Source: Erwinia aphidicola (GTDB taxonomy: Bacteria; Pseudomonadota; Gammaproteobacteria; Enterobacterales; Enterobacteriaceae). From it: 64,000 nt of DNA. The notes beneath the pieces are model-generated. The model ran no database searches. It was not told where the DNA came from and saw nothing but the letters and a program-made list of their open reading frames with translations. Location: assembly GCF_014773485.1 (NCBI RefSeq), contig NZ_JACXBP010000003.1, forward strand, positions 124,001-188,000. Reading direction: 5' to 3'. This document shows positions 39,765 to 51,371 of the stretch, in pieces. The translations under genes and the position numbers were made by a program. Each line of letters starts with the position of its first letter. The first letter of the stretch is position 1.

Positions 39765-39842
39765 GGGCCGACCCAAAAAGCGGTCGGCCCCTACGCGATC
39801 TTCTGCCACTTGTAGGGGTTGACCTTCTTTTTCGGTCAACCC
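39765..39842. repeat. Head-to-head pair of GTAGGGG-family hairpins between sanA and mglC
   Basis: Hairpin 1: GGGCCGACC (39765-39773)/GGTCGGCCC (39782-39790), A-rich loop, then CTACG. Hairpin 2: GTAGGGGTTGACC/GGTCAACCC (arms 39816-39824 and 39834-39842), T-rich loop. Convergent genes flank them, as at rspR/fbaB. Confidence 0.85.
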
Positions 39843-39857
39843 GTCAGCTCAGGAGAA

Positions 39858-40868
39858 TTACTTCTTACGTGCGTACTTAAGCGAATCCAGCGCCACGGCG
39901 AAGATGATGATGCCGCCCTTAATAATGTACTGCCAGTAAGGGTTAACGCCGATATAGGTCAGGCCGTAGTTGATCACCGTAAAGATGATAACCCCGGTTA
40001 CCACGCCCGCTACCGTACCCACACCACCGGCAAACGACACGCCGCCGACCACGCAAGCCGCAATCGCATCCAGCTCATACATAAAGCCGAGGTTGTTGGT
40101 AGCAGAACCGATGCGCCCGGCTTCCAGCATGCCGCCGAAGGCGTAGAACACGCCGGACAGCGCGTACACCAGAATCAGGTTGTACGGTACGTTAACGCCA
40201 GAGACTTTCGCCGCTTCCGGGTTACCGCCGATAGCGAAGATGTTTTTACCAAAGCGCGTTTTGTTCCACAGGATCCACACCAGGAAGATGGCGATAATCG
40301 CGTAGAAGGTTATGTAAGAGAGCTTGAAGTCACCAAAGCGCAGGAAGCCCTGAGCAAAGGTTGAAAACTTCTCGTCAAAGCCCGCCACCGGCGAAGCACC
40401 CACAAAGTCGTAATACAGTGAGTTAATACCATAAACGATAATCATGGTGCCCAGCGTGGTGATAAACGGTGTCACCTTCAGGTAGGCAATAATCAGGCCG
40501 TTAACCAGGCCAATCACCGCACCAATGGCGCAGACAATCGCAATCACCGCCGCAATCGGCAGAGTTTCCAGGTGCGGGAACACCTTGTTAGCATTGTCCA
40601 TCGCCTGCAGCAGCGTTGCTGCCACCACCGCTGCAAGGCCAACCTGACGCCCTGCTGACAGGTCCGTGCCCTGAGTAACAATCAGCCCGGCCACACCGAG
40701 TGCGATAATCACGCGCACGGAAGACTGAGTCAGAATATTACTCAGATTCATTAAGCTTAAGAATGTTGGATCCTGGATAATAATGATCGCCAGCAATACC
40801 AGCAGCACCACATAAATCCCGCCCTCTTTTAAAAAGGTGAGCGCACTTTTCTTATTCACTGCATTCAT
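39858..40868 (-). CDS. mglC: Galactose/methyl-galactoside ABC permease MglC
   Basis: A 336-residue permease of the ribose/galactose ABC type with about ten membrane segments and the conserved GLIVTQGTDLSAGRQVGLAAV and GGVSFAGGVGTV stretches. The ATG at 40868 matches the E. coli start and length; the frame extends upstream into mglA. Last gene of mglBAC. Confidence 0.95.
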   Translation of the reverse strand: MNAVNKKSALTFLKEGGIYVVLLVLLAIIIIQDPTFLSLMNLSNILTQSSVRVIIALGVAGLIVTQGTDLSAGRQVGLAAVVAATLLQAMDNANKVFPHLETLPIAAVIAIVCAIGAVIGLVNGLIIAYLKVTPFITTLGTMIIVYGINSLYYDFVGASPVAGFDEKFSTFAQGFLRFGDFKLSYITFYAIIAIFLVWILWNKTRFGKNIFAIGGNPEAAKVSGVNVPYNLILVYALSGVFYAFGGMLEAGRIGSATNNLGFMYELDAIAACVVGGVSFAGGVGTVAGVVTGVIIFTVINYGLTYIGVNPYWQYIIKGGIIIFAVALDSLKYARKK

Positions 40869-40887
40869 AGTAACAGCCCTTACATCA

Positions 40888-42408
40888 TTAAAGGTGCAAC
40901 GATGCCAAACGCAATATTTCGTTTTGCGTAGTCGTTTTTGTTTCGACAATGCCTGCAACCAGGCCATTACTCATTACCAGAATCCTGTCGGTAATCCCTA
41001 ACAACTCTGGCATTTCAGAAGAGATAATAATAATCCCCTTATCCTTCTTCGCCAGCTCTGAAATCAACTGATAGATTTCAAATTTCGCCCCCACGTCAAT
41101 ACCGCGCGTAGGTTCATCGAGCATCAATATTTCCGGCTGGGTTAATAACCAGCGGCCGATAATGACCTTTTGCTGGTTACCACCGGATAAAGAACCGATG
41201 GACGTGTGGTGCCCCGGTGTTTTCACCCGCATGGAGTCAATCACCCACTGGGTATCGCTCTTCATGCGGCTGTTATCCAGCAGGCCAATACTGTTTTTAT
41301 ATTTCTTAATATTGGAGATCAGTGAATTGAAACCGATATCCAGGTACGCATAAATTCCGGTTGAGCGGCGCTCTTCGGTCACCAGGGCAAAACCATGGTT
41401 GATCGCTTCATTGGCACTGTGGTTATTGATCGCTTTACCGTGCAGGCGAATAGTACCGCCGGACTTCTCGCGAATACCAAACAGCGTTTCCACGATATCG
41501 GTTCGTTTCGCCCCAACCAGGCCCGCAATGCCGAGGATCTCACCTTTACGCAGGTCAAAGGAGATATCACGGATCGACGGCTGGCGCAGCGATGTCAGGT
41601 TGCGCACCTCAAGAATGGTTTCCCCCGGCACGTTGGCTTTATCCGGGAAACGCTGATTGAGCGAGCGCCCAACCATCATTGAGATGATCTTATCCATATC
41701 CAGCCCTTCCAGCGACTGAGTGGCAATCCACTGGCCGTCGCGCAGGATGGTGATTTCGTCACACAGCTGGAAAATCTCTTCCATCTTGTGCGAGATATAG
41801 ATAATGCCGCAGCCGCGATCTTTCAGCTTACGAATAATGGTGAACAGATGGTTCACTTCTTTTTCGGTCAGCGATGACGTTGGCTCATCCATAATGACAA
41901 TTTTGGCATTATAGGAGAACGCTTTCGCGATTTCGATCATCTGCATCTGGGATACAGAGAGATTAATCACCTTGTCGCGCGGATCGATATCAATATCCAG
42001 CTCGTCGAAAATGGCTTTGGTATCGCGATACATTTTATCCTGATCGACGAAAAAGCCTTTTCTCGGATAACGCCCGAGCCACATATTGTCCATAACGGTA
42101 CGTTGCAGAACGAGGTTTAATTCCTGATGCACCATTGAAACGCCATTTTCCAGCGCTTCTTTAGAGCTTTTGTAATTAACTTCCTCACCCTGAAAAAGAA
42201 TGCTCCCCGTATCTTTACTGTAAATGCCAAACAGGCATTTTAATAGCGTCGATTTCCCCGCGCCATTCTCCCCCATCAAGGCGTGAATAGAGTGTGGACG
42301 GACTTTTAAATTTACATTATCGAGCGCTTTAACACCGGGGAATGACTTACTGACATCAGTCATTTCCAGCAAATATTCGCGCTGTGTTTGCACGTTATCA
42401 CTGCCCAT
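40888..42408 (-). CDS. mglA: Galactose/methyl-galactoside ABC ATPase MglA
   Basis: A 506-residue double ATPase. The first nucleotide-binding domain has Walker [10 protein letters not shown] and [14 protein letters not shown]; the second has [15 protein letters not shown] and [13 protein letters not shown]. The Walker A of the second half is degenerate (GLVGAKRTD), as is usual in this family. It energises MglBC uptake. Confidence 0.95.
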   Translation of the reverse strand: MGSDNVQTQREYLLEMTDVSKSFPGVKALDNVNLKVRPHSIHALMGENGAGKSTLLKCLFGIYSKDTGSILFQGEEVNYKSSKEALENGVSMVHQELNLVLQRTVMDNMWLGRYPRKGFFVDQDKMYRDTKAIFDELDIDIDPRDKVINLSVSQMQMIEIAKAFSYNAKIVIMDEPTSSLTEKEVNHLFTIIRKLKDRGCGIIYISHKMEEIFQLCDEITILRDGQWIATQSLEGLDMDKIISMMVGRSLNQRFPDKANVPGETILEVRNLTSLRQPSIRDISFDLRKGEILGIAGLVGAKRTDIVETLFGIREKSGGTIRLHGKAINNHSANEAINHGFALVTEERRSTGIYAYLDIGFNSLISNIKKYKNSIGLLDNSRMKSDTQWVIDSMRVKTPGHHTSIGSLSGGNQQKVIIGRWLLTQPEILMLDEPTRGIDVGAKFEIYQLISELAKKDKGIIIISSEMPELLGITDRILVMSNGLVAGIVETKTTTQNEILRLASLHL

Positions 42409-42495
42409 ATGTCTACCTGGATGAGTGGTGTAGAGTCAGGTCACCCTGACTCAACGCCTGAATACGGGCGCCGCAGCGCCCGCATCAGGTGATAC

Positions 42496-43491
42496 TTATT
42501 TGACGAACTGAGACAGATTCTCTTTATCGACTGGAACATAGGCAACGCGAACCACTTTGCCGTCCAGCTTATAGTTGGTGCCTTCGGTAGCAGGTTTACC
42601 CGCTGCCAGGTTTTTCGCCATATCGAAGGTGGCTTTAGCCTGGTTTTCAGCATCATTCAGCACAGTACCGGCCATTGCACCGGATTTCACCATCGCCAGC
42701 GCTTCTGGCAGCGCATCTACACCGAACACCGGTACAGAAGATTTGTTGTGGGCTTTCAGCGCTTCTACCGCACCCATTGCCATTGCATCGTTGTTAGCGA
42801 TAACCACTTCGATTTTGTTACCGTTCGGGCCGGACAGCCAGGCGTCCATTTTGTCTTTCGCCTGAGCGGTATCCCACATCGCGGTATCCATATGCAGCTG
42901 CTGAGTTTTCAGGCCATCTTTATTCAGCGTCTCGATCACATACTTGGTACGCGCTTCAGCATCCGGGTGGCCCGGCTCGCCTTTCAGCAGCACGAACTGG
43001 ATCTGACCATCTTTGTTCAGGTCCCATGCCGCGTTCGCTTTCCACTGCTTCTCGATCAGTTCGCCCTGCTTCACGCCAGACTCTTTGGAGTCAGTCCCGA
43101 CGTAATAGGCTTTGTCATAGCTGGCCAGTGCTTTTGCCGATGGCTCTTTGTTGAAGAACACCACCGGGATATCGTTAGCTTTCGCTTTGCTAATCACCAC
43201 CGCAGCCGCAGCCGGGTCAACCAGGTTGATGGCCATCGCCTTAACGCCCTTAGCAACCATAACGTCGACCTGGTCGTTCTGGGTAGACTGGCTGTTCTGC
43301 GAGTCATTCATCAACAGCTGAACGTCCGGGCTGTTTTTGGCTTCTTTCTCGATATCCTTACGCACCACCGACATAAAGTTGTCGTCATACTTATAAATAG
43401 TTACGCCGATACGGGTGTCAGCAGCATGAGCAGTGGCGCCAAACAGCATGGTGGCCACCAGGGCGCTGAGAGTGAAAACCTTCTTATTCAT
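42496..43491 (-). CDS. mglB: Galactose/glucose-binding protein MglB
   Basis: A 331-residue periplasmic binding protein with a signal peptide (cut after AHA-ADTRIG), the sugar-binding fold, and the calcium loop DLNKDGQIQ near residues 157-165. It feeds the MglAC transporter and in E. coli also the Trg chemoreceptor. GGAG lies before the ATG. It is expressed from a promoter about 260 bases upstream with CRP and GalS sites, leaving a long leader. Confidence 0.95.
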   Translation of the reverse strand: MNKKVFTLSALVATMLFGATAHAADTRIGVTIYKYDDNFMSVVRKDIEKEAKNSPDVQLLMNDSQNSQSTQNDQVDVMVAKGVKAMAINLVDPAAAAVVISKAKANDIPVVFFNKEPSAKALASYDKAYYVGTDSKESGVKQGELIEKQWKANAAWDLNKDGQIQFVLLKGEPGHPDAEARTKYVIETLNKDGLKTQQLHMDTAMWDTAQAKDKMDAWLSGPNGNKIEVVIANNDAMAMGAVEALKAHNKSSVPVFGVDALPEALAMVKSGAMAGTVLNDAENQAKATFDMAKNLAAGKPATEGTNYKLDGKVVRVAYVPVDKENLSQFVK

Positions 43492-43755
43492 GGTATCTCC
43501 GGTTTTTGTAGGGTAGTACTCAACGCCGCGTGTCGGCTATCAGTACAACACGCAGCATCCAGTTGGTGGCGGCGCGGCGATAGTGTTAAATCGATGTTGC
43601 GCACAGCCGACGTTCTAAAACATCAAACCCGACTTCCCTGTACGGAAATGCTTTCCAGTTACTGTGTGTGAAAATGTTTCACAGGGCAGTAAGAAGAGAG
43701 CTATCAGGGGCGCTCTCGCCGTTACATAATGTTTCAAACCCTGCAGGACGCTGCC

Positions 43756-43815
43756 ATCATAGAGAAGGCCCTGTTAATTAACTGTGAATTTACTCACAGA
43801 TTGGAAACGGTTACA
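43756..43815 (-). promoter_or_regulatory. mglBAC promoter: CRP site, GalS operator and -10
   Basis: A perfect CRP site TGTGA-N6-TCACA lies at 43783-43798, and a GalR/GalS operator (TGTAACCGTTTCCA on the minus strand) at 43802-43815 covers the galS stop codon. On the minus strand TATGAT at 43761-43756 is a good -10. This puts the start near 43749, which is -41.5 from the CRP centre, a class II arrangement. The remaining roughly 250 bases to mglB form the leader, with a further palindrome near 43665-43685 (gtgaaaatgtttcac). Confidence 0.8.
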
Positions 43816-44851
43816 TCCCAGATTCGCCTGAGTTAGTGACGGCCGCCACATTTTGCCGCACGGCCACCGAATGGCGACGCACAAGAGTAGGCATAAAGCA
43901 GTGCTCAGCACTGCTATCCAGCTCGCCAGCTGCCCCTTTTAACGCCAGTTCGGTGGCCAGTTTTGCCATGGAAACAATCGGATAGCGCACGGTGCTCAGC
44001 TGCGGGTCGGTGTAACGCGAAATAGGAATATCATCGAAGCCCACCACTGAAAGCTGCTGCGGCACCGCAATGCCGTTGTCTTTCAGCGCGGCTAAAGCTC
44101 CGGCGGCCATGCTGTCGTTATAGGCGAAGACGGCGGTCAGATGCAGATTACGCCCCAGCAGCTCCACCATCGCCGCTTCCCCGCCCTGTAAGTCGGGTTC
44201 GCCGCTGGCGCACCAGCTGTCGACCGGAACAATCCCCTGCTCTGTCAGCGCCTGCGACCAGCCCTCACGGCGCTGATCGTTATCTTCGATGGGGTGGGCA
44301 GAACCCAGGTAGCCAATGCGCTGATGACCATGCTGTTGCAGCATACGCATCGCCATCAGCGCCCCGCTAACGTTATCGAGGCAGACGCAGCGGTGAGCAA
44401 AACCGGGGATAATCCGGTTGACCAGAACCATGCCCGGCACCTGCTGCATCAGGGACCCCAGCTCGGCATCGCACAACGCTTTTGCATGGACGATCAGGGC
44501 GTTACAGCGCTGACGGATAAGCACTTCAATCGCGTGGCGCTCTTTATCCGCCTGATGATAGGAGTTGTTGATAAGGACATGCTTGTGCAGACGCTGGGCC
44601 ACGGTATCCACCGCTTTGACCAGCGCGCCAAAGAAGGGATCGGAAACGTCCATCACGACAACACCGATGGTGTCGCTAACCTGGGTGGCCAGCGCCTGCG
44701 CGTTGGCGTTGGGCCGGTAGCCCAGCCGTTCCACGGTTTTCAGCACCGTATCCCGCGTGTCGCCCGTGACCGATGCGCTGTTGTTGAGCACGCGCGACAC
44801 GGTCGCTACCGACACGCCCGCTTCACGTGCCACATCACGAATAGTAATCAT
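43811..44851 (-). CDS. galS: Galactose operon isorepressor GalS
   Basis: A 346-residue LacI-family regulator with the helix-turn-helix at residues 2-25 ([23 protein letters not shown]) and a periplasmic-binding-protein-like sugar domain. It represses mglBAC and itself in response to galactose. Its stop codon lies inside the mgl operator. Confidence 0.93.
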   Translation of the reverse strand: MITIRDVAREAGVSVATVSRVLNNSASVTGDTRDTVLKTVERLGYRPNANAQALATQVSDTIGVVVMDVSDPFFGALVKAVDTVAQRLHKHVLINNSYHQADKERHAIEVLIRQRCNALIVHAKALCDAELGSLMQQVPGMVLVNRIIPGFAHRCVCLDNVSGALMAMRMLQQHGHQRIGYLGSAHPIEDNDQRREGWSQALTEQGIVPVDSWCASGEPDLQGGEAAMVELLGRNLHLTAVFAYNDSMAAGALAALKDNGIAVPQQLSVVGFDDIPISRYTDPQLSTVRYPIVSMAKLATELALKGAAGELDSSAEHCFMPTLVRRHSVAVRQNVAAVTNSGESGM

Positions 44852-44891
44852 GAGCGATTACCGCTGAAGTATAAGTTTTGCATAACCCTTC

Positions 44892-44922
44892 CTGACAGAC
44901 GCATTCTGGCGTCTATTCTGTC
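44892..44922 (-). repeat. Hairpin in the galS leader
   Basis: On the minus strand gacag..agacgc pairs with gcgtctgtc around cagaat, about 40 bases before the start codon. It may tune galS expression. Confidence 0.4.
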
Positions 44923-44961
44923 AGTGTGCAGCGGGGGGCTACGTGAATTCCGTCACAGCGC

Positions 44962-45008
44962 TGAAAACGGTTACATACAAATTTGTAACCTTTGTGATGC
45001 ATGTCATC
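44962..45008 (-). promoter_or_regulatory. galS control region: GalS operator and CRP site
   Basis: TGAAAACGGTTACA (44962-44975) is a GalR/GalS operator, and TGTGATGCATGTCATC (44993-45008) a CRP site with one changed base in the second half. The CRP site overlaps the yeiB stop codon. Together they indicate autoregulation plus catabolite control. Confidence 0.65.
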
Positions 45009-46164
45009 TTCCGTCGAGGGACTTATCTTCGATTTTCGTTCCAGAGCGGGTTAAACGCCGCCATAACCACTCCATCGGTCCCTGGCGGAAAACGCGCAGC
45101 CACAGGGTGGAAAACAACAGGTTAATCAGCCAGATCGCCGGCACCAGCATCAATAACTGCAGGCGGTCCAGCTGATTAAACAGCGCAAAGTGGTTAAATA
45201 GCGTGGTGCAGATCAGCGTCTGTAACAGGTAGTTACTCAGCGCCATCCGTCCTACGGCGGTAATGCCGTGCGTGATGCGAAAACGCTGTAACTGCGGCCA
45301 GAAACCGAAGCATAACGCGGCATAGCCCAGCGCCTGCAGCGGCGCACTGATTTCACGCGGCACCTGCAGGAAGAAGCCGGACCAGCGGAAATCCCACTGC
45401 GTTACCCACTGCATGACGATCGACGGCAGCTCAATCGCCAGGCCTGCGGTGATGAGGATCAGTCCGCTGCGACGATAGTGCTGCAAGCTGTAGGTGCCCT
45501 GCAGCCAGCCGCTGCGCATCAGCGCGGCGCCCAGCATCATCAGCCCCGCCAGCTGCCAGCCATACTGCGCCGCCAGCGCCATCAGCGCCGAACCCAGCAT
45601 ATCAAGACGATTAAACGCCGCTTCCCCACCGCCCTGAGTCCGCCAGAAGGTTTCATACTGCACCTCGGCCGCACCCGGCAGCCAGGAGCTGTTAGGCGTG
45701 GGTCCGGACGCCAACCCGAGCACCACCAGCACCGCGCTACCGATCAGGTAAAGCATCACGCCGGTGTTAAACAGCTGCCGCGTACCCGGCACGTCGCGGA
45801 TCATGCGCCACGCAATTAACCCCACCAGCCCATAGGCCAGCAGGATATCGCCCTCCCACAGCAGCAGCGCATGCAGTAAACCGAAGATCACCAGCCACGA
45901 CAGGCGCGACTGGATCCAGCGCTTGCCGCGTGGCAGCAGCAGTTGCAGCCCGGCACCGAACAGAATGGCAAACAGCGTGAGGAATTTCGCCTGCGCCAGC
46001 AGATCCATGCTCGCCCATACCCAGAAATCGCTGGCGGACGGTAGCCCCTGCCAGGCAGGATTAAGATAGGCGGCCTTCGGCAGGCCAAAGGCGGTGATAT
46101 TCAGCAGCAGGATGCCGAGGATCGCCATCCCACGCACAAAATCCAGCGGAACAATACGCGGCAT
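45004..46164 (-). CDS. yeiB: DUF418-family inner-membrane protein YeiB
   Basis: A 386-residue membrane protein with about ten hydrophobic segments, the DUF418 C-terminal domain, and the N-terminal motif LDFVRGMAILGILLLNI. Function is unknown in the family. The start MPRIVPLDF matches E. coli; an ATG 12 bases upstream is possible. It lies behind folE in the same direction. Confidence 0.88.
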   Translation of the reverse strand: MPRIVPLDFVRGMAILGILLLNITAFGLPKAAYLNPAWQGLPSASDFWVWASMDLLAQAKFLTLFAILFGAGLQLLLPRGKRWIQSRLSWLVIFGLLHALLLWEGDILLAYGLVGLIAWRMIRDVPGTRQLFNTGVMLYLIGSAVLVVLGLASGPTPNSSWLPGAAEVQYETFWRTQGGGEAAFNRLDMLGSALMALAAQYGWQLAGLMMLGAALMRSGWLQGTYSLQHYRRSGLILITAGLAIELPSIVMQWVTQWDFRWSGFFLQVPREISAPLQALGYAALCFGFWPQLQRFRITHGITAVGRMALSNYLLQTLICTTLFNHFALFNQLDRLQLLMLVPAIWLINLLFSTLWLRVFRQGPMEWLWRRLTRSGTKIEDKSLDGR

Positions 46165-46199
46165 AAAAGGTTCCACATCAGGGATGCTGAGACCATTAC

Positions 46200-46227
46200 G
46201 GGCGGACCGATAAACAGGGGTCCGCCC
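46200..46227. repeat. GTAGGGG-family hairpin between folE and yeiB
   Basis: GGGCGGACC (46200-46208) pairs with GGTCCGCCC (46219-46227) around an A-rich loop, followed by CTGAG. Its GGACC/GGTCC stem differs from the other copies at both partner bases. Confidence 0.75.
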
Positions 46228-46244
46228 CTGAGAGGGATAATCAG

Positions 46245-46910
46245 TTAACGGTGGCGTACGGAGCGCAGAAACTCCTGGCGAGTGTTCTGGCTCGATTTGA
46301 ACAGCCCACCCAGTGAAGTGGTGGTGGTGGCGCTGGTAGCATCACGAATGCCGCGTGCTTTCACGCAATAGTGAACGGCATCGATCGATACGGCCACATT
46401 ATTGGTGCCGAGCAGCGTTTGCAGCGCCAGCAGGATCTGCTGCGTCAATCGTTCCTGCACCTGCGGGCGCGAGGAGAAGAACTGCACGATGCGGTTGATT
46501 TTCGACAGGCCAATCACCTTATCTTTCGGAATATACGCCACGGTCGCCTGGCCATCGATAATCACAAAATGGTGTTCGCAGGTGCTGGTCAGCGTGATAT
46601 CACGCACCGTTACCATCTCGTCCACTTTCATTTTGTTTTCAATCAGGGTGATTTTCGGGAAGTTGGCGTAATCCAGGCCGGAAAACACTTCATTAACGTA
46701 CATTTTGGCGATGCGCTGCGGGGTTTCCGCCAGGCTGTCATCTTCGAGATCGAGATTGAGCAGCTGCATGATCTCGGTCATATGACCGGCGATCAGCGCT
46801 TTACGCGTGTCATCATCCATGTCGCGCACGGGTGAACGCAGCGGGGTTTCCAGACCACGGGCAAGCAGTGCTTCGTGAACGAGTGTGGCTTCCTGACTCA
46901 ACGTCGCCAT
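46245..46910 (-). CDS. folE: GTP cyclohydrolase I
   Basis: A 221-residue enzyme that makes dihydroneopterin triphosphate from GTP, the first step of folate synthesis. Zinc ligands are in TSTCEHHFV and the later Cys in HYCVKARG. The ATG at 46910 follows GGAG and matches the E. coli length; the frame is open further upstream. Confidence 0.95.
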   Translation of the reverse strand: MATLSQEATLVHEALLARGLETPLRSPVRDMDDDTRKALIAGHMTEIMQLLNLDLEDDSLAETPQRIAKMYVNEVFSGLDYANFPKITLIENKMKVDEMVTVRDITLTSTCEHHFVIIDGQATVAYIPKDKVIGLSKINRIVQFFSSRPQVQERLTQQILLALQTLLGTNNVAVSIDAVHYCVKARGIRDATSATTTTSLGGLFKSSQNTRQEFLRSVRHR

Positions 46911-47036
46911 GATTTTCTTTCTCCGGCAGGTGTGACTTGCCAGGATAAACAGTCCTGGCGAAAATTCTGAGGCGCTATTTTGGTACACATTGCCGGTGTA
47001 ATCCAGTGAATCAGAGCAATTGACGATGAAACTGCT

Positions 47037-48170
47037 TCATTCAGCCATCGCGTCACGCTGCCACACCAGCAGGCCGGCGATCAGCAGCGCTACGCCTGCC
47101 ACATACAGCGCCGGTTCCAGCCGGTGCGTTAACGCGGTGGAGGCAGCCGACAGCAGCGGCCCGACCAACTGCCCTACCGCATAGCCGGTGGTAAGCAGCC
47201 CGGCGAGATAGCGCGTATGCTGCGGTGCCAGTTCACGCGCGTACTGCAGCGACAGCTGCACCACGCAGAGGAAGCCGCCGCCGACCAGTGCGGCCCCCAG
47301 CGCCAGCCCGCCCAGTCCGGGCAGCAGATCGGAGGCAAATACGCCCAACGCCTGCACCCACAGCACCAGCGCCAGGCGGCGGTTACTGCTGCCCAGATGA
47401 CGCGTAAGGATGCCAATCACAATGCCGATCACCGCTGCCCCACCAAATACCGGCCAGACAAACTGGCTGATCAGGCCGGGGAAGCGGGTGGTCGCCATCT
47501 GGGCCAGAAAGGTGGCGGGCAGAATGTAACCAAACCCGGCCAGGCTGTAGCTCCACACCAGCCGCTTCAGGCCCGTCGTCAGGCGCAGCGGCTCCGGCGC
47601 AATATCCGGGCGATGAAGCTGACCGGTGCGTGGCAGCGTGCGGGCGATCAGCGCCACCAGAATCAGCGCCAGCACGCCGTAAGCGGCCCACGCCCAGGCC
47701 GCAGAAACCTGTAGGCTGTGCAGCCCGACCGCCAGCATGCCGCTGATAAAAATCCCGGTGCCGGGGCCGGCAAAAACGGCGGCGCTGAGGCCCGGGCGCT
47801 GGTAGCGGTGCAGCTGCTCGTTGCTCCAGGCGGCGATCAGCACCATCCCCCAGCCGCTGGCCCAGCCGATCAGGAAGCGTACCACGCCGTGCAGCCACGG
47901 CCCGGAGACGCAGGCCGACAGCAGCGTCAGCAGCACGGCGCCCCAGATGCCGGCCTGTAAGCGCCACTCTACCCGGCGCGTGGCGCGCATGGCGTCAAAC
48001 GAGCCGCACAAATATCCCAGATAGTTTAAGGCCGCCACCACCGCCGCGCTGGTCAGCGACAGCTGATGTTCGGCTATCATTAATGGCACCTGCGGCGTAA
48101 AGGCAAAACGCCCAATCCCCATTGCTACTACCAGCGCCAGAAAGGCGCTAAACGCGACGCGCACAGCCAT
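47037..48170 (-). CDS. YbfB/YjiJ-family MFS transporter
   Basis: A 377-residue membrane protein with 11-12 hydrophobic segments and the family start MGIGRFAFTPQVPLM and NYLGYLCGSFDAM. The substrate is unknown. It is divergent from a LysR regulator gene that probably controls it. E. coli has neither gene here. Confidence 0.85.
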   Translation of the reverse strand: MAVRVAFSAFLALVVAMGIGRFAFTPQVPLMIAEHQLSLTSAAVVAALNYLGYLCGSFDAMRATRRVEWRLQAGIWGAVLLTLLSACVSGPWLHGVVRFLIGWASGWGMVLIAAWSNEQLHRYQRPGLSAAVFAGPGTGIFISGMLAVGLHSLQVSAAWAWAAYGVLALILVALIARTLPRTGQLHRPDIAPEPLRLTTGLKRLVWSYSLAGFGYILPATFLAQMATTRFPGLISQFVWPVFGGAAVIGIVIGILTRHLGSSNRRLALVLWVQALGVFASDLLPGLGGLALGAALVGGGFLCVVQLSLQYARELAPQHTRYLAGLLTTGYAVGQLVGPLLSAASTALTHRLEPALYVAGVALLIAGLLVWQRDAMAE

Positions 48171-48272
48171 TTTTACCTCAGATTCTGCTTTTCAGTTGCC
48201 ACCAGCATGGGGGATGAGTAAACTCACGAAAAGTGAATAATAGTAATCAAGTTACTTACAATAAGAGAATAC

Positions 48273-49151
48273 ATGGATCTGACCCAGCTAAAAATGTTCT
48301 GTGCCGTGGCCGAAAGCGGATCGGTGGTGCGCGCGGCGGAGCAGCTTCATCGCGTCCCGTCCAACCTCACCACTCGCCTGCGCCAGCTGGAAGAAGAGCT
48401 GGGCACCGAGCTGTTTATCCGCGAAAAACAGCGCCTGCGCCTGTCGCCGATGGGGCATAATTTTCTCTGCTATGCCCAGCGCATTCTGGCGCTGAGCGAG
48501 GAAGCGCTCAATATGGCGAAAGGCGGCGAACCAGCGGGTAATTTCGCGCTCGGTTCGATGGAAAGCACCGCCGCCACTCGCCTGCCCACCCTGTTGGCCG
48601 AGTTTCATCAGCGCTATCCGGCCGTATCGCTGGCGCTGAGTACCGGCACTTCCGGCGATATTATTGAGCGCGTGCGCGCCGGTACGCTGGCCGCCGCGCT
48701 CGTCGACGGCCCAATTAACGTTGATGAGCTGAACAGCTGTAAAGCGTTTCCTGAGCAGATGGTGTTGATCTCAAGCACCGAGCATGCCCTGATAACCCAG
48801 CCGGCTGACGCCGCAGGCTGTACATTGTTTGGCTTTCGTCCCAGCTGCTCCTATCGCGTGCGCTTTGAGAACTGGTTCCGCGCCGCCGGGGTACAGCCCG
48901 GCAACGTGATGGAGATCCAGTCCTATCATGCCATGCTGGCCTGCGTGGCCAGCGGTGGCGGCCTGGCACTGTTACCCGCCGCCGTGCTGGAGCAGATGCC
49001 CGGTCGCGAGCGCGTGCGCCAGCACCCCATCCCCGCTGAATTACGTGATACCGACACCTGGCTGGTGTGGCGTCGCGATGCTTTCACCCCCAACGTGGAA
49101 GCGCTGAAGTACCTGATTATTGAACAATTTGACGAGAAGTCCAGCGATTAG
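48273..49151 (+). CDS. LysR-family regulator (PtrR/YneJ-like)
   Basis: A 292-residue LysR-type regulator with an N-terminal winged helix (about residues 1-60, AAEQLHRVPSNLTTRLRQLEEELG) and a substrate-binding domain. It resembles the PtrR group. It is divergent from the MFS transporter; the gap (48171-48272) is AT-rich at its right end (aatagtaatcaagttactta) and likely holds its operator. Confidence 0.86.
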   Translation: MDLTQLKMFCAVAESGSVVRAAEQLHRVPSNLTTRLRQLEEELGTELFIREKQRLRLSPMGHNFLCYAQRILALSEEALNMAKGGEPAGNFALGSMESTAATRLPTLLAEFHQRYPAVSLALSTGTSGDIIERVRAGTLAAALVDGPINVDELNSCKAFPEQMVLISSTEHALITQPADAAGCTLFGFRPSCSYRVRFENWFRAAGVQPGNVMEIQSYHAMLACVASGGGLALLPAAVLEQMPGRERVRQHPIPAELRDTDTWLVWRRDAFTPNVEALKYLIIEQFDEKSSD

Positions 49152-49183
49152 CGGCGCTTTTCCTCAACCCTGGTTACGCTTAA

Positions 49184-50341
<1,158 letters not shown>

Positions 50342-50352
50342 GCGAGGAAAGG

Positions 50353-51195
50353 ATGCCATCCACACTGGAGCTTTTAGAAGAACATCGCCTGTTTGGCGGC
50401 TGGCAGCAGCGCTATCGCCACCCGTCAACCAGCCTCAACTGCGCGATGACCTTTAGCGTATTCCTGCCTGGCCCAAAAGGCAGTACCCCGCCGCCGGTGG
50501 TGTACTTCCTCGCGGGGCTGACCTGCAGCGATGAGAACTTCAGCGTTAAGTCCGGGGCGCAGCGCGTAGCCGCCGAACTGGGGCTGGTGCTGGTGATGCC
50601 GGATACCAGCCCGCGCGGCGAAGGCGTTGCCAATGACGAGGGCTATGACCTCGGCCAGGGCGCCGGGTTCTACCTCAATGCCACCGAGGCACCGTGGGCC
50701 AGCCATTTTCGTATGTACGACTACATCAACGATGAGCTACCGGCACTGATTTCCGGTAATTTCAACGTCAGCGATCGTCAGGCGATAATGGGGCACTCGA
50801 TGGGCGGCCACGGCGCGCTGATGATTGCGCTGCGTAATCCGGGGAAATTCAGCTCGGTGTCGGCATTTGCCCCTATCGTCAATCCGCTGGAAGTGCCGTG
50901 GGGGCAAAAAGCCTTCCGCGCTTATCTGGGTGATGATGAGACGACGTGGCGTCAATACGACAGCTGCTGGCTGATGCGTAACGGCGGTGCGGTGCTGCCG
51001 ATGCTGATCGACCAGGGGGACAGCGATCAGTTCCTCGCCGATCAGCTGCGGCCGCAGCGGCTGGAAGAGATTGCGCTGGAGGTGAAGTATCCGTTAACGG
51101 TGCGTGAGCAGCCGGGATACGACCACAGCTACTTCTTTATCGCCAGTTTTGTTGAGGATCACCTGCGCTTTCATGCGCAGCATCTGCTGGCATAA
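50353..51195 (+). CDS. yeiG: S-formylglutathione hydrolase (YeiG/FrmB)
   Basis: A 280-residue esterase-fold hydrolase that splits S-formylglutathione into formate and glutathione. The nucleophile is in [10 protein letters not shown], with the Asp near DQGDSDQF and the His in YDHSYFF. It starts 11 bases after frmA with AGGAAAGG as ribosome site. In E. coli the chromosomal place beside folE belongs to yeiG, which I use as symbol; it could equally be called frmB or fghA. Confidence 0.92.
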   Translation: MPSTLELLEEHRLFGGWQQRYRHPSTSLNCAMTFSVFLPGPKGSTPPPVVYFLAGLTCSDENFSVKSGAQRVAAELGLVLVMPDTSPRGEGVANDEGYDLGQGAGFYLNATEAPWASHFRMYDYINDELPALISGNFNVSDRQAIMGHSMGGHGALMIALRNPGKFSSVSAFAPIVNPLEVPWGQKAFRAYLGDDETTWRQYDSCWLMRNGGAVLPMLIDQGDSDQFLADQLRPQRLEEIALEVKYPLTVREQPGYDHSYFFIASFVEDHLRFHAQHLLA

Positions 51196-51200
51196 AAAAC

Positions 51201-51371
51201 GGGCCGACCGAAACAGAGGGTCGGCCCCTACATGATTGCGCCCAGAGGCCGACCTTTTTTTCCGGTCGGCCCATAATCACATTGCGCCCAGAGGCCGACC
51301 TTTTTTTTCCGGTCGGCCCATAATCACATTGCGCCCAGAGGCCGACCTTTTTTTTCCGGTCGGCCCATAAT
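51201..51371. repeat. GTAGGGG-family hairpin plus three tandem 46/47-bp copies
   Basis: A first hairpin (GGGCCGACC 51201-51209 / GGTCGGCCC 51219-51227, then CCTAC) is followed by three near-identical units starting at 51238, 51284 and 51331. Each has GCGCCCAGA, GGCCGACC, a T-tract of seven or eight bases, CC and GGTCGGCCC. Only the T-tract length varies. They fill the gap between convergent yeiG and the ABC ATPase gene. Confidence 0.87.
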
